This document shows, piece after piece, positions 9,388 to 16,844 of a stretch of DNA of 35,141 bases. Each line of letters opens with the position of its first letter. Position 1 is the stretch's first letter. The DNA lies in contig JAHDLO010000040.1 of NCBI GenBank assembly GCA_018432235.1, forward strand, positions 1 to 35,141, given 5' to 3'. The notes under the pieces are model-generated. The model ran no database searches, was not told the DNA's origin, and saw only the letters and a program-made list of their open reading frames with translations. Source of the stretch: Clostridiaceae bacterium (GTDB taxonomy: Bacteria; Bacillota; Clostridia; Peptostreptococcales; Natronincolaceae). The position numbers and the translations under genes were made by a program.

Positions 9388-10689
9388 ATGCAAAAAAAAA
9401 TTTGCTGCATTTTTCTATTGATTTTTGTTTCCACTTTAATGTTTGGTTGCACATACGAGGAGGAATCTTCCTTAGCCGATATCAGCCAAGGGAAAACGGT
9501 TCTAACCATGGCTACAGATTTCTATACATTTAGGGATGAGGTGGATTTGTTTAATCTTAACAGTGAAGATTACTTCATCGAAGTGGTTAAGTTTGATAAT
9601 GAGGAGGCCTTTTTCCGTAGCATAGATTTAGGTAAGCTTCCTGATTTTTATAGTTTTATGCCTTCCATTAGCGGATATAGTGCCCTTAATCCCATGAAAC
9701 TATCCGCAAAGGGAATGCTAACCGATTTATATGAATTTATCGATCAAGATGAGGACATCAGCCGCGAAACATTCATCCCTAGTTTACTCCGTGTAACAGA
9801 ACTTGGTTCTGCGCTTTACCAACTACCCAGTTCATTCTACATCATGTCTGTCGCAGGAAAGGCCGATATTATAGATCGACACATTGATTCATTAGAGCAG
9901 CTGTTATCCTTGATGGCTCAGTATGGGGTAGATTATCCTTTTGGTCCTAACGAATCTCGGGAATGGCTTGCATCTTACATCCTAGCTGATTATTATTATG
10001 ATTTCATGGATTGGGAAACTCTGTCCAGTAATGTGGATACCCAATTGTTCAGAAATATATTAGATTTGCTGAAGCTGCAGCCCAGTATAGAGGAGCTTTC
10101 GCTAGACGGGAAAATAGTGGAGGTACCTCACAAGGATGTAATTGAGCAAACACAAAGCCTGCTTTCTCCAGTAACGATTTCCAGCGTTAATCAGGTACAA
10201 ATCGCATATGGGATGCTGGGATCTGAGCGGGTATCGTTTGTCGGATATCCCCTCGACACTTCCACCAGTTCAATTGCGTCTAACGGATGTTTTGGTATAT
10301 CTTCGACCAGTGCACATCAAAAAGCAGCATGGGAATTCATCAGACAATTCTATGTTGAACGGGAGACAACGGCATTCGTAACGAATACAAATGCGCTGAC
10401 AGCCAGGTTGGCAGATGCAAACAATCTGGAAGAGGCGACACAACAAGCCACAATCTTAATCGGTCAAGGAAAAGATGCTTATGAGGTGAAAGTGGGGCCA
10501 CCTACAGAAACTGATCGGTTAATCATAACTGAGCTTATTGGATCATTTGATCGTATGCACCGTTATGATGCTGAAGTGATTAGACAAATCGTTACTCTCG
10601 CCACCCCATATTGGAATGATTCACAAGATATCGATACCACAATCCAACAAATTGACCGCTATTTACAGGGGTATTTTTCAAGTATATGA
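9388..10689 (+). CDS. Orphan solute-binding lipoprotein (ABC transporter family 1 type)
   Basis: From the ATG at 9388 the product is 433 residues. It has a lipoprotein signal peptide ending in a lipobox (LMFGC, Cys near residue 21), so it should be lipid-anchored outside the membrane. The body resembles extracellular sugar-binding proteins: FYTFRDEVDLFN near the N-terminus, a central GYPLDTSTSSIASNGCFGIS region and a C-terminal helix bundle. A TTG at 9382 is closer to the ribosome site (AAAGGAG), so the start is uncertain by two codons. No permease or ATPase gene is adjacent. Base composition is visibly richer in GC than the neighbours, which suggests transfer. The substrate is unknown. Confidence 0.75.
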   Translation: MQKKICCIFLLIFVSTLMFGCTYEEESSLADISQGKTVLTMATDFYTFRDEVDLFNLNSEDYFIEVVKFDNEEAFFRSIDLGKLPDFYSFMPSISGYSALNPMKLSAKGMLTDLYEFIDQDEDISRETFIPSLLRVTELGSALYQLPSSFYIMSVAGKADIIDRHIDSLEQLLSLMAQYGVDYPFGPNESREWLASYILADYYYDFMDWETLSSNVDTQLFRNILDLLKLQPSIEELSLDGKIVEVPHKDVIEQTQSLLSPVTISSVNQVQIAYGMLGSERVSFVGYPLDTSTSSIASNGCFGISSTSAHQKAAWEFIRQFYVERETTAFVTNTNALTARLADANNLEEATQQATILIGQGKDAYEVKVGPPTETDRLIITELIGSFDRMHRYDAEVIRQIVTLATPYWNDSQDIDTTIQQIDRYLQGYFSSI

Positions 10690-10862
10690 TGGCAGGTAGC
10701 ACTATGAAACGAACATTGTTTTTGTTTGCAGGTCTGTTTGTGCTTGGGATTGAGTCCATTTTAAATGAGGAAGTATCTGCCTATTTTTCCGATGACAAAA
10801 CTGCCGAAGAGTCTGCCCGTATGATTCAAGATTGGGTGTCCACTTACTTGGTAGAGTATTAA
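10689..10862 (+). pseudogene. 57-codon remnant of a second solute-binding protein gene
   Basis: The ATG overlaps the lipoprotein stop codon (TGATG). The 57 residues join a hydrophobic, signal-like start (MKRTLFLFAGLFVLG) to a tail, SAYFSDDKTAEESARMIQDW, that looks like the C-terminus of solute-binding proteins. The tail aligns loosely with the end of the upstream lipoprotein (PYWNDSQD, then a helix ending in YL). The likely history is an internal deletion that fused the start of one gene to the end of another. It could still be translated, but function is doubtful. Confidence 0.55.
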
Positions 10863-10954
10863 CGGATTCTGTAAGTGTTTCGCAACTATGTTGCATGCAT
10901 GATACTGCTATATTTGAGGTAATGTATACAGCAAAAAGAAGAGGAGGATTATAT

Positions 10955-11266
10955 ATGAAAAAATGTATTATTGGGATTATTCTTGTGTTCACTTTAGTTC
11001 TAGGTACAGGCATAACAGCGTTTGCTGAATTTGGAGCATATGCAGCTCCGGTATTTACACTCAGAAATGTCATGTTATACGACTATATTGAGATTAAGTC
11101 TGTCATGGACAACTCTCGAATAGTATTATATTCAGGGCCAGAGGTAAATGAATCGACCGTTATTACATCAAGTTCGCGGGGGCACATTATTTATAATGTT
11201 ACATATCCAGGTAGATATACCCTTACTTGGACCGATACTTGGGGTGGCGGTTGGTACTGGTACTGA
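10955..11266 (+). CDS. Small secreted protein of unknown function (103 aa)
   Basis: The ATG at 10955 has GAGGAGG seven bases upstream; a longer in-frame extension exists but lacks a ribosome site. The product starts with a clear signal peptide (MKKCIIGIILVFTLVLGTG, likely cleavage after AFA, about residue 24). The mature part, about 80 residues, is rich in Tyr, Ser and Thr and ends in an aromatic Gly/Trp/Tyr tail (WGGGWYWY). It reads like a small beta-sheet exported protein. No family was recognised. It lies in the same inserted segment as the lipoprotein. Confidence 0.6.
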   Translation: MKKCIIGIILVFTLVLGTGITAFAEFGAYAAPVFTLRNVMLYDYIEIKSVMDNSRIVLYSGPEVNESTVITSSSRGHIIYNVTYPGRYTLTWTDTWGGGWYWY

Positions 11267-11390
11267 TTCTCAATGAAGTGTGGGCATGATTTTTAGCATT
11301 GAATCATGGGTTCGTTGAAAGATTAATTTGATTTAAAAAAACATTACCTCAATTAAATAAATTTTCTCGACCTCTCACGCGACCGTACAT

Positions 11391-11430
11391 AAGAGGAGCC
11401 GACTGCATTCACCAGTCGGCTCCTCTTATT
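11391..11430. terminator. Strong hairpin, probably a bidirectional terminator
   Basis: A 14-bp perfect stem (AAGAGGAGCCGACT with its complement, loop GCATTCACC) is followed by TATTTT. It lies between the small secreted gene and the minus-strand ankyrin remnant and could end transcription from both. Confidence 0.7.
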
Positions 11431-11435
11431 TTGCA

Positions 11436-11597
11436 TCAATAGTATTTTAATAATTCAATAATCGCTTCATTTCTTTTTTTTGCATACTCATATAATGGTT
11501 TTACATTACATAAGCATATCGATTTGTCTGCACCGTGCTCCAACAATATCCGAGCAAAGAAATTGGGAATTAGTCGAACTAATAGAATATTGTACTT
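11436..11597 (-). pseudogene. Ankyrin-repeat protein remnant (C-terminal 53 codons)
   Basis: The minus-strand reading frame has no start codon and is preceded in frame by a stop. It encodes ARILLEHGADKSI and then PLYEYAKKRNEAIIELLKYY, which is the classic ankyrin-repeat pattern (LLEHGAD, then a helix pair ending ELL). Only the last one to two repeats remain. It sits just left of the second 23-bp direct repeat, so it may be debris at the junction of the inserted segment. Confidence 0.6.
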
Positions 11598-11605
11598 TTA
11601 TACCT

Positions 11606-11639
11606 AATGAGCTTTTAACACAAGGCTCATTATTTTTTT
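11606..11639 (+). terminator. Direct repeat copy 2 and terminator hairpin
   Basis: Bases 11606-11628 repeat 9077-9099 exactly. Here TGAGCTTT pairs with AAGGCTCA (one G-U) and is followed by TTATTTTTTT, so it works as an intrinsic terminator. In an ancestral layout it would have terminated the YdjM-like gene directly upstream of the LexA-box promoter. Confidence 0.6.
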
Positions 11640-11643
11640 GCTC

Positions 11644-11671
11644 TTTACACGAACATACGTTCTGTTATAAT
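11644..11671 (+). promoter_or_regulatory. Promoter with LexA (SOS) box
   Basis: TTTACA (11644-11649), a 16-bp spacer and TATAAT (11666-11671) form a promoter. The spacer holds CGAAC-ATAC-GTTCT (11650-11663), a near match to the Gram-positive LexA box CGAAC-N4-GTTCG. LexA bound here would block the polymerase, so the DUF5659-like and methylase genes are likely induced by DNA damage. Confidence 0.7.
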
Positions 11672-11708
11672 ATATATAACTGGTGTTACTCAGGAAGGAG
11701 AGGAGAGC

Positions 11709-11951
11709 ATGGATTTAAGGAAGATTACAGATCGGGATTTAATAGTATTCCTGGTATCGAAGGGCTTTGAGATAGTAAAGGCCCAAAAGGACCTTGCTAG
11801 GAACCGCAGCATAATATATTTTCATAACACCGAAGAGCTAAAGAAGAGCATACTGGGTTATGTGAACAAAACAGAAAAGATAAACATATCAGACTACATA
11901 GCTGAAGAGAGACGGGTAAAGACATTGCTTTATCTACCAAAGAGCTACTAA
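11709..11951 (+). CDS. DUF5659-like small protein
   Basis: The 80-residue protein (MDLRKITDRDLIVFLVSKGF) is preceded by a strong ribosome site (GGAAGGAGAGGAG). The pattern of an N-terminal strand/helix with D-L-x-x-F-L-x-x-K-G-F, then IIYFHNTEEL and a C-terminal helical part resembles the DUF5659 family, small proteins of phages and mobile elements with no known activity. It is the first gene behind the LexA-box promoter and lies 59 bp ahead of the DNA methylase, so the two are probably co-expressed. The family call is from memory of the pattern. Confidence 0.55.
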   Translation: MDLRKITDRDLIVFLVSKGFEIVKAQKDLARNRSIIYFHNTEELKKSILGYVNKTEKINISDYIAEERRVKTLLYLPKSY

Positions 11952-12010
11952 ATAAAATCAACTTTCATCAGCATTCTTTCAACTAATAAAATGTTGAAGG
12001 AGAGAATAAA

Positions 12011-12793
12011 ATGCTAAAACCACCAATCCCCAGGATGGGAGGAAAAAGTCAATTAAGGAAAAGGATTATAAATATGCTTCCGGAACACAGCTGCTATACA
12101 GAGCCCTTCTTTGGCGCTGGCTGGGTCTACTTTGGAAAGGAAGCCAGCAAAGCAGAAGTAATCAATGATATAGATGGAGAGCTGATGAATCTTTTCAGAG
12201 TAATTAAATACCACGAAGAGGAGCTGAAGCGACAGATCCAGTACGAGGTAAGCAGCAGGCAGCAGTTTAATTATTATAAAAATGCAGATTTAATGCATAT
12301 GACAGATATACAAAGGGCAGCGAGATACATGTATTTGATGTCTCTGAGCTTTGCAGCAAAGGGTGATACCTACGGTTACAGAACCACAAAGGGACCAGCA
12401 CCTCAGGTATTTAATACAGAAAGATTATCAGAAATCAAAAACAGACTAAGAAATACCTATATAGAAAACCTAGATTTTTCAGAGATGTTCAAGCGTTATG
12501 ACAGACTCCATACCGTGCATTTTTGTGATCCACCATATTTTGAGACAGTGGGTTATGGCGTTAAATTTGGTAAGGAAGAACACTTAAAGCTTCGAGATAT
12601 ACTCCAAAATATCAAAGGAAAATTCATTTTAACAATCAATGAGCATGAAGAGGTAAGAAGCTGGTATTCTGGATATTATTTTACAGAAGCACAGGTGAAA
12701 TATAGTGTTTCAAAAGAGAGCAAAGGAAGATGTATGTATAAGGAGCTCATAATAACAAACTTTAGACCAGCAGGAGATGAGCACCTATCATAA
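12011..12793 (+). CDS. DNA adenine methylase (Dam / D12 class)
   Basis: The 260-residue protein has the D12-class N6-adenine methylase motifs in order: PIPRMGGKSQL (6-15), the AdoMet-binding EPFFGAGWVYF (31-41), INDIDGELMNLF (51-62) and the catalytic DPPY (173-176). The family transfers a methyl group from AdoMet to adenine in a short DNA site. No restriction enzyme is adjacent, so it may be a solitary, phage-type methylase; the DUF5659-like neighbour and the LexA-box promoter support a mobile-element origin. GAAGGAGAG precedes the ATG. The target site cannot be read from sequence. Confidence 0.88.
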   Translation: MLKPPIPRMGGKSQLRKRIINMLPEHSCYTEPFFGAGWVYFGKEASKAEVINDIDGELMNLFRVIKYHEEELKRQIQYEVSSRQQFNYYKNADLMHMTDIQRAARYMYLMSLSFAAKGDTYGYRTTKGPAPQVFNTERLSEIKNRLRNTYIENLDFSEMFKRYDRLHTVHFCDPPYFETVGYGVKFGKEEHLKLRDILQNIKGKFILTINEHEEVRSWYSGYYFTEAQVKYSVSKESKGRCMYKELIITNFRPAGDEHLS

Positions 12794-12799
12794 TACTTA

Positions 12800-12834
12800 C
12801 AAAGAGAGTACAATTCCCCCAGTGCTCTCTTTGG
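12800..12834 (+). terminator. Intrinsic terminator after the methylase gene
   Basis: AAAGAGAGTAC pairs with GTGCTCTCTTT (one wobble pair) around a loop with a C run. The T-run is short. A TATAAT box at 12845-12850 follows and may start transcription of the next gene. Confidence 0.6.
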
Positions 12835-12873
12835 TATGTATAGATATAATACAGGAAGGGGTGGCCGATAAGC

Positions 12874-13203
12874 ATGAAATTCCAATTAAAACCAATCAAG
12901 GTAATAGCAATGTTTGATACAGAAAAAAATATAGTGCCCTTAAAATTCAAAATAGAAGATATCCAGGAAATCATAAAAATCGACCACAGCCTTCTGTTAG
13001 AGATTAAAAAGTTTGGTGGCGAGGAGCTATATATATTTAAGTGTCAGGGAAAGCTTGAAGGAGAAGATCGGCTGTTTGAGATAGCTTATAATAAGGATAA
13101 GGTGTGCTGGACTTTGCGAAAAATGAAAAACATAAGCATCAGTGTAGAACTGTATAAAACTCTAGATAGACTGTCGTGCAACAAGAAGTTTTTTATCAAA
13201 TAA
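12874..13203 (+). CDS. Conserved-looking hypothetical protein (109 aa)
   Basis: The ATG at 12874 is preceded by AGGAAGGGG 12 bases upstream, a rather long spacing, and by a TATAAT box (12845-12850). The sequence is a mixed alpha/beta pattern: a strand (MKFQLKPIKVIAMFD), a charged helix (KIEDIQEIIKID), then strands YIFKCQGKL and LFEIAYNKDKVCWTLRK. No membrane segment, signal peptide or catalytic motif is visible, and I do not recognise the family. It stands between the methylase and a convergent minus-strand gene with a shared terminator region. Confidence 0.6.
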   Translation: MKFQLKPIKVIAMFDTEKNIVPLKFKIEDIQEIIKIDHSLLLEIKKFGGEELYIFKCQGKLEGEDRLFEIAYNKDKVCWTLRKMKNISISVELYKTLDRLSCNKKFFIK

Positions 13204-13216
13204 ATAAAGAATAATA

Positions 13217-13240
13217 TACTATATAAAAATTTATATAGTA
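13217..13240. repeat. Perfect AT-rich palindrome
   Basis: TACTATATAAA and its exact complement flank two A bases: 11 bp per arm. It lies 14 bp after a stop codon, but no T-run follows, so it is not a normal terminator. Confidence 0.6.
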
Positions 13241-13261
13241 GAAGAATATTAGTAAGACAAT

Positions 13262-13316
13262 AAAAAAGCCCTTTCAGGTAATTATTTCTAATTATAACCA
13301 AAAAGGAGCTTTATTT
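13262..13316. terminator. Bidirectional terminator between convergent genes
   Basis: AAAGCCCTTT pairs imperfectly with AAAGGAGCTTT, and an inner stem (GGTAATTA/TAATTATAACC) extends it. A-rich sequence lies on the left and TTTATTT on the right, as expected for a two-way terminator between the plus-strand gene ending at 13203 and the minus-strand gene ending at 13374. Confidence 0.6.
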
Positions 13317-13373
13317 CTCTAATTTACAAATTGTTGTACACTGTTTTGCTTAATAGAATTGAATTTGGTGTTA

Positions 13374-13796
13374 TTAGTAATGTAGTAAATTAATATTTTT
13401 TCGTTTAGGATTATGATACAAGAAATGATAATATTCTAGTTTGCTATCATATATTTCATCGCCATGATCTTTTTTTGTCCTAATATGACACACTTCATCT
13501 AAAACTATGTCAACTAATAGATTCTTAGGTTGGTAATTGAGCAAGTGCTCAAAAGGTTTAGTAAGAATTATTTTTGTATATGTACGAATGGCAACAGTAG
13601 ATATGCAAATTTCATTTTCTTTTATATTGCAATAACCTAAAGGTTTTTTCTTGTATATAGTATTTTCTTCTTCGAAAATTTTCCATTTGATATCACTCAA
13701 ATCTTCCTCAATTTTATAAGATATATCTTCTAATGCTTCTCTTAGAATATCTTCGTATATTGAGTGTAAAAAAGGATTATCTATTTTAGTGGTCAT
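13374..13796 (-). CDS. SprT-like metallopeptidase-fold protein with altered zinc motif (140 aa)
   Basis: The minus-strand ATG at 13796 has AGGAGGTG upstream. Residues 94-115 (LLVDIVLDEVCHIRTKKDHG) look like the HExxH region of zinc peptidases of the SprT/WLM type, including a following H111-G. The first zinc-binding His is Asp here (D100-E101-V-C-H104). The codon is GAT, one base from CAT. The protein is therefore either a catalytically dead relative or a recent mutant. It is divergent from the phosphorothioation-type operon and shares the intergenic region with it, so co-regulation is possible. Family assignment is by motif only. Confidence 0.5.
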   Translation of the reverse strand: MTTKIDNPFLHSIYEDILREALEDISYKIEEDLSDIKWKIFEEENTIYKKKPLGYCNIKENEICISTVAIRTYTKIILTKPFEHLLNYQPKNLLVDIVLDEVCHIRTKKDHGDEIYDSKLEYYHFLYHNPKRKNINLLHY

Positions 13797-13932
13797 TATA
13801 AAACACCTCCTAAGTAAAATTATATAGTATATGTTTGATAAATTCTACGAATATTTCATTTTATTTTTTAATATCAATTTCATTAAAAATCATATTTATT
13901 TTGATAGACAACTTAATAATCGGTCCTGACAG

Positions 13933-13948
13933 GAGAACGTGAGTTCTC
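13933..13948. promoter_or_regulatory. Palindromic operator, LexA-box-like
   Basis: GAGAAC-GTGA-GTTCTC is a perfect 6-bp-arm palindrome. Its core GAAC-N4-GTTC equals the core of the Gram-positive LexA box (CGAAC-N4-GTTCG), with A and T in place of the outer C and G. It lies about 33 bp upstream of the -10 box of the defence operon. Confidence 0.5.
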
Positions 13949-13977
13949 AAAACCTCCTACAATTTTGTCGTTTGATG

Positions 13978-13986
13978 TGCTATAAT
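13978..13986 (+). promoter_or_regulatory. Extended -10 promoter of the defence operon
   Basis: TGC-TATAAT is an extended -10 element (TGnTATAAT). The region 17 bp further upstream (TACAAT) is a poor -35, as is common for extended -10 promoters. Transcription would begin about 25 bp before the ATG at 14016. Confidence 0.55.
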
Positions 13987-14015
13987 ATAAAAATAAAATA
14001 AAATGGGGGGATATT

Positions 14016-15911
14016 ATGGAGCGAGCTTTTTCTACTAGTGAAGAAAACGAAGAATTGACATATAATATAGAGTCGCTTTATGATGAGACTTTTCAGTTTG
14101 GATGCAGTAAATGCGAGGAACGAATTGATGAAGGAATATGCCCCGATTGTGGAGAAGAAACAAAATGGGATACAACGAGAGGGGAATACTGGTACTGGTG
14201 CAATAATTGTAGTAAAACAGTGTCGGAAGAAATTTGTCCGGATTGTGGCGCTAATACACAGTTTGATACTCCTACAGAAATACATTGGTGTTCAAACTGC
14301 AACGTACCGATAATAAAAGAAGTTAACTCAATTACAAAGGATCAATGCCCATTATGCAATAGCAAAACTGAGTATATGAGTAAAGATGTAAGACCTGTAT
14401 TTCCTGAAGAAAGATTACTTTTAGAATTATTAAAAGGCACACCCTTCATTTATAAAGAAAAATCTATATGGAACACAGATAACCGTTATTTTATAAACGG
14501 AGAGAATACAATTCTTACAGTAAAGGAAATGAGAGCATCACATATAGATGAATTAAGAGATTTATTGATGGATAACATGAAAGCAAATGAACATACATAT
14601 AGAGCTTTTAATCAAAACATTAAAAAATTTGTAGAAGCGAATAGAGAACGTTTGAACTATTTAAAAGACGAAGCACATAGTTTTATAAAAAAGGCATGCA
14701 ATGATAACAAATGGAGCCAGATGATAGTATCTTTCTCTGGAGGTAAGGACTCAACAGTTGTATCAGATTTAGTAATTAAGGCCCTGAGCGATCCTAGTGT
14801 AGTTCATATATTCGGTGATACGACCTTAGAGTTTCCGGAAACAATAGATTACGTTAATAGGTTTAAACGCGCTAACCCATATACAATTGTTCGACAGGCA
14901 AGAAATAACGAGAGGGACTTTTACGATGCATGTGATGAAATAGGACCACCAAGCCGTGTTATGAGATGGTGTTGCACTATGTTTAAGACAGGGCCAATAA
15001 ATAGGCGAATAAATGCAATGTTTAAAGATAGTCCCATACTAACTTTTTATGGAATAAGAAAGTTTGAATCAGTGAGCAGGAGCAAATATGATAGAATATA
15101 TGATAGTCCTAAGATAAAAAAACAGAAGGTAGCCTCACCAATATTCTATTGGAATGACATAGACATTTGGCTATACATATTATCTGAAGATATTGATTTC
15201 AATGACTCGTATCGCTATGGTTACGATAGGGTTGGCTGTTGGTGCTGTCCAAATAATAGTGAGCGTTCCCACTTTTTATCAAAAATCTATATGAAGGATG
15301 AGGCGGATAAGTGGAGAAATTACTTGATTGATTTTGCTAATAGGATTGGCAAGCCTGATGCTGAAACTTACGTGGATAGTGGTAACTGGAAAGCAAGACA
15401 GGGAGGATATGGTGTTGAGGCTGCAGAAAAGGTGAAGATTATATCTCAAAACTGTACCACAGAGGAAAACTCAAAGATTTACAAACTTTTCGATCCTTTA
15501 TCTGATGAGTTTTATAATCTTTTTATTCCATTTGGAAAAGTATCAAAAGAATTAGGAAGTAAATTATTAAATGAAGTGTTGGTGCTAGATTTAAAAACCA
15601 ACATTCCGATAATTTCCATACAGCCTAAAAGTGATGAATTTGAGCACTCTATAAAAATAAAAACGCTCAATGTAGATAATCACGACGATCTACAGAGAAT
15701 GATAGGCTATCAAGTAAGAAAATTTAATGCTTGCAGAAAATGTCTTGGGTGCGAAACTGTGTGCAAATATCGTGCAATAAAGGTTTCCAGTGAAGGGTAT
15801 ACAATAGATGAGAACAAATGTACAAGGTGTAAGATGTGTGTAACCTATAAACATCTTGAATATGGTTGTTTAATGGGTAGATACCTATTTTCTGCTTCAG
15901 AGGAGGATTAA
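14016..15911 (+). CDS. PAPS-reductase-type ATP pyrophosphatase, SspD/DndC-like, with zinc ribbons and ferredoxin tail
   Basis: The 631-residue protein has three parts. Residues about 30-115 hold a series of CxxC pairs (CSKC, CPDC, CNNC, CPDC, CSNC, CPLC), i.e. several zinc ribbons. The middle is a PAPS-reductase/adenylate-forming PP-loop domain with SGGKDS (241-246), a TLEFPET strand and Cys-rich RWCCTMF and CWCCPN motifs. The C-terminus has a ferredoxin signature (CRKCLGCETVC) and a second partial cluster (CTRCKMC). In Dnd and Ssp systems this class of enzyme activates the DNA backbone with ATP for sulfur insertion. GGGGGGA precedes the ATG. The DUF4007 gene starts 4 bp after its stop. Its role here rests on this gene context. 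Confidence 0.82.
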   Translation: MERAFSTSEENEELTYNIESLYDETFQFGCSKCEERIDEGICPDCGEETKWDTTRGEYWYWCNNCSKTVSEEICPDCGANTQFDTPTEIHWCSNCNVPIIKEVNSITKDQCPLCNSKTEYMSKDVRPVFPEERLLLELLKGTPFIYKEKSIWNTDNRYFINGENTILTVKEMRASHIDELRDLLMDNMKANEHTYRAFNQNIKKFVEANRERLNYLKDEAHSFIKKACNDNKWSQMIVSFSGGKDSTVVSDLVIKALSDPSVVHIFGDTTLEFPETIDYVNRFKRANPYTIVRQARNNERDFYDACDEIGPPSRVMRWCCTMFKTGPINRRINAMFKDSPILTFYGIRKFESVSRSKYDRIYDSPKIKKQKVASPIFYWNDIDIWLYILSEDIDFNDSYRYGYDRVGCWCCPNNSERSHFLSKIYMKDEADKWRNYLIDFANRIGKPDAETYVDSGNWKARQGGYGVEAAEKVKIISQNCTTEENSKIYKLFDPLSDEFYNLFIPFGKVSKELGSKLLNEVLVLDLKTNIPIISIQPKSDEFEHSIKIKTLNVDNHDDLQRMIGYQVRKFNACRKCLGCETVCKYRAIKVSSEGYTIDENKCTRCKMCVTYKHLEYGCLMGRYLFSASEED

Positions 15912-15914
15912 CAA

Positions 15915-16844
15915 GTGAAATTTCGTGCTCATGAAACTTTTTTCATAAGAAAAGGTTGGTTATATAAGGGCCTAAAACATGTAAGAAATAATGCAGCAGT
16001 ATTTACTGACAGAAGTATAAATCAAAATGATTTACTTGGAATAGGAACAAATATGGTAAAGTCTTTACGTTATTGGATGCAAGCAGTTGGACTGACAACT
16101 GAAGAGAGAAATGGTAATAATAGGATGCAATTTCTGACATCTTTCGGAGAATTAGTGTGGGAAAATGATAGGTACTTTGAAGAAGATGGAACATTATGGT
16201 ATCTACATTATCTACTATCTTCAAATAAAGAACTTGCAACTACATGGTATTGGTTTTTCAATGAGTTTAGGCTAAAGGAGTTTTCTAAAGAAGATTTTAT
16301 GCAATCATTAGGCGGTTATATAAATTACAATATCGAAAATACACAGGTTGCTCAGGGTTCTTTAGAAGATGATTTAAATTGTCTAATAAATACCTATATT
16401 TCTAGAAAGAAAATTCATCCAGAAAAAGCAAATCCGGAGAATAATATTGATTGTCCTTTAGGAAATCTTGGTATTGTTGATATTGCTGATAGTAAGAGAA
16501 AGATTTATTATAAAGTAAATTTGAAAAAAGATCAGATAGATCCAATAATTGTGCTTGCTGTTATCGTAGATCAATATAATAAAAGGTGTAATAGCACTCG
16601 AGAGATTCAAATATCAGGTCTAATAAATGATGAATGTAATATTGGAAGGACATTTAATATGGATAGTAGTGTAATTAATTATTATTTAGATAAAATTCAA
16701 GAATTAGGTTATTTAAAGGTGATACGCACAGCAGGATTAGATGTAGTTAGATTAAATGATGATTATAATGTAAGAGACATTTTAAAAGAATACTATTACG
16801 ATTTAAATTCGTTTGAATCGAGGGAAGACAATGAACAAGAATAA
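15915..16844 (+). CDS. DUF4007 protein, SspB-like
   Basis: The GTG start at 15915 has AGGAGG (15901-15906) inside the last codons of the upstream gene, so translation is coupled. The 309-residue product begins MKFRAHETFFIRKGWLYKGL and continues with NMVKSLRYWMQAVGL, the signature of DUF4007 proteins. As I recall, the nicking protein SspB of the SspABCD phosphorothioation system carries this domain; it nicks one DNA strand so sulfur can be installed. The C-terminal third (about 215-300) looks like a winged helix (QISGLINDECNIG, YYLDKIQELGYLKVIR). It overlaps the next gene by 14 bp. Confidence 0.8.
   Translation: MKFRAHETFFIRKGWLYKGLKHVRNNAAVFTDRSINQNDLLGIGTNMVKSLRYWMQAVGLTTEERNGNNRMQFLTSFGELVWENDRYFEEDGTLWYLHYLLSSNKELATTWYWFFNEFRLKEFSKEDFMQSLGGYINYNIENTQVAQGSLEDDLNCLINTYISRKKIHPEKANPENNIDCPLGNLGIVDIADSKRKIYYKVNLKKDQIDPIIVLAVIVDQYNKRCNSTREIQISGLINDECNIGRTFNMDSSVINYYLDKIQELGYLKVIRTAGLDVVRLNDDYNVRDILKEYYYDLNSFESREDNEQE

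Noticed and set aside
10832..10954. N-terminal extension of the small secreted protein
   Set aside because: It would bury the signal peptide and lacks a ribosome site; the ATG at 10955 follows GAGGAGG.
11480..11770. Plus-strand ORF of 96 codons
   Set aside because: It runs through the ankyrin remnant, the terminator and the LexA-box promoter and overlaps a better gene; there is no ribosome site and the composition is Cys/His-rich noise.
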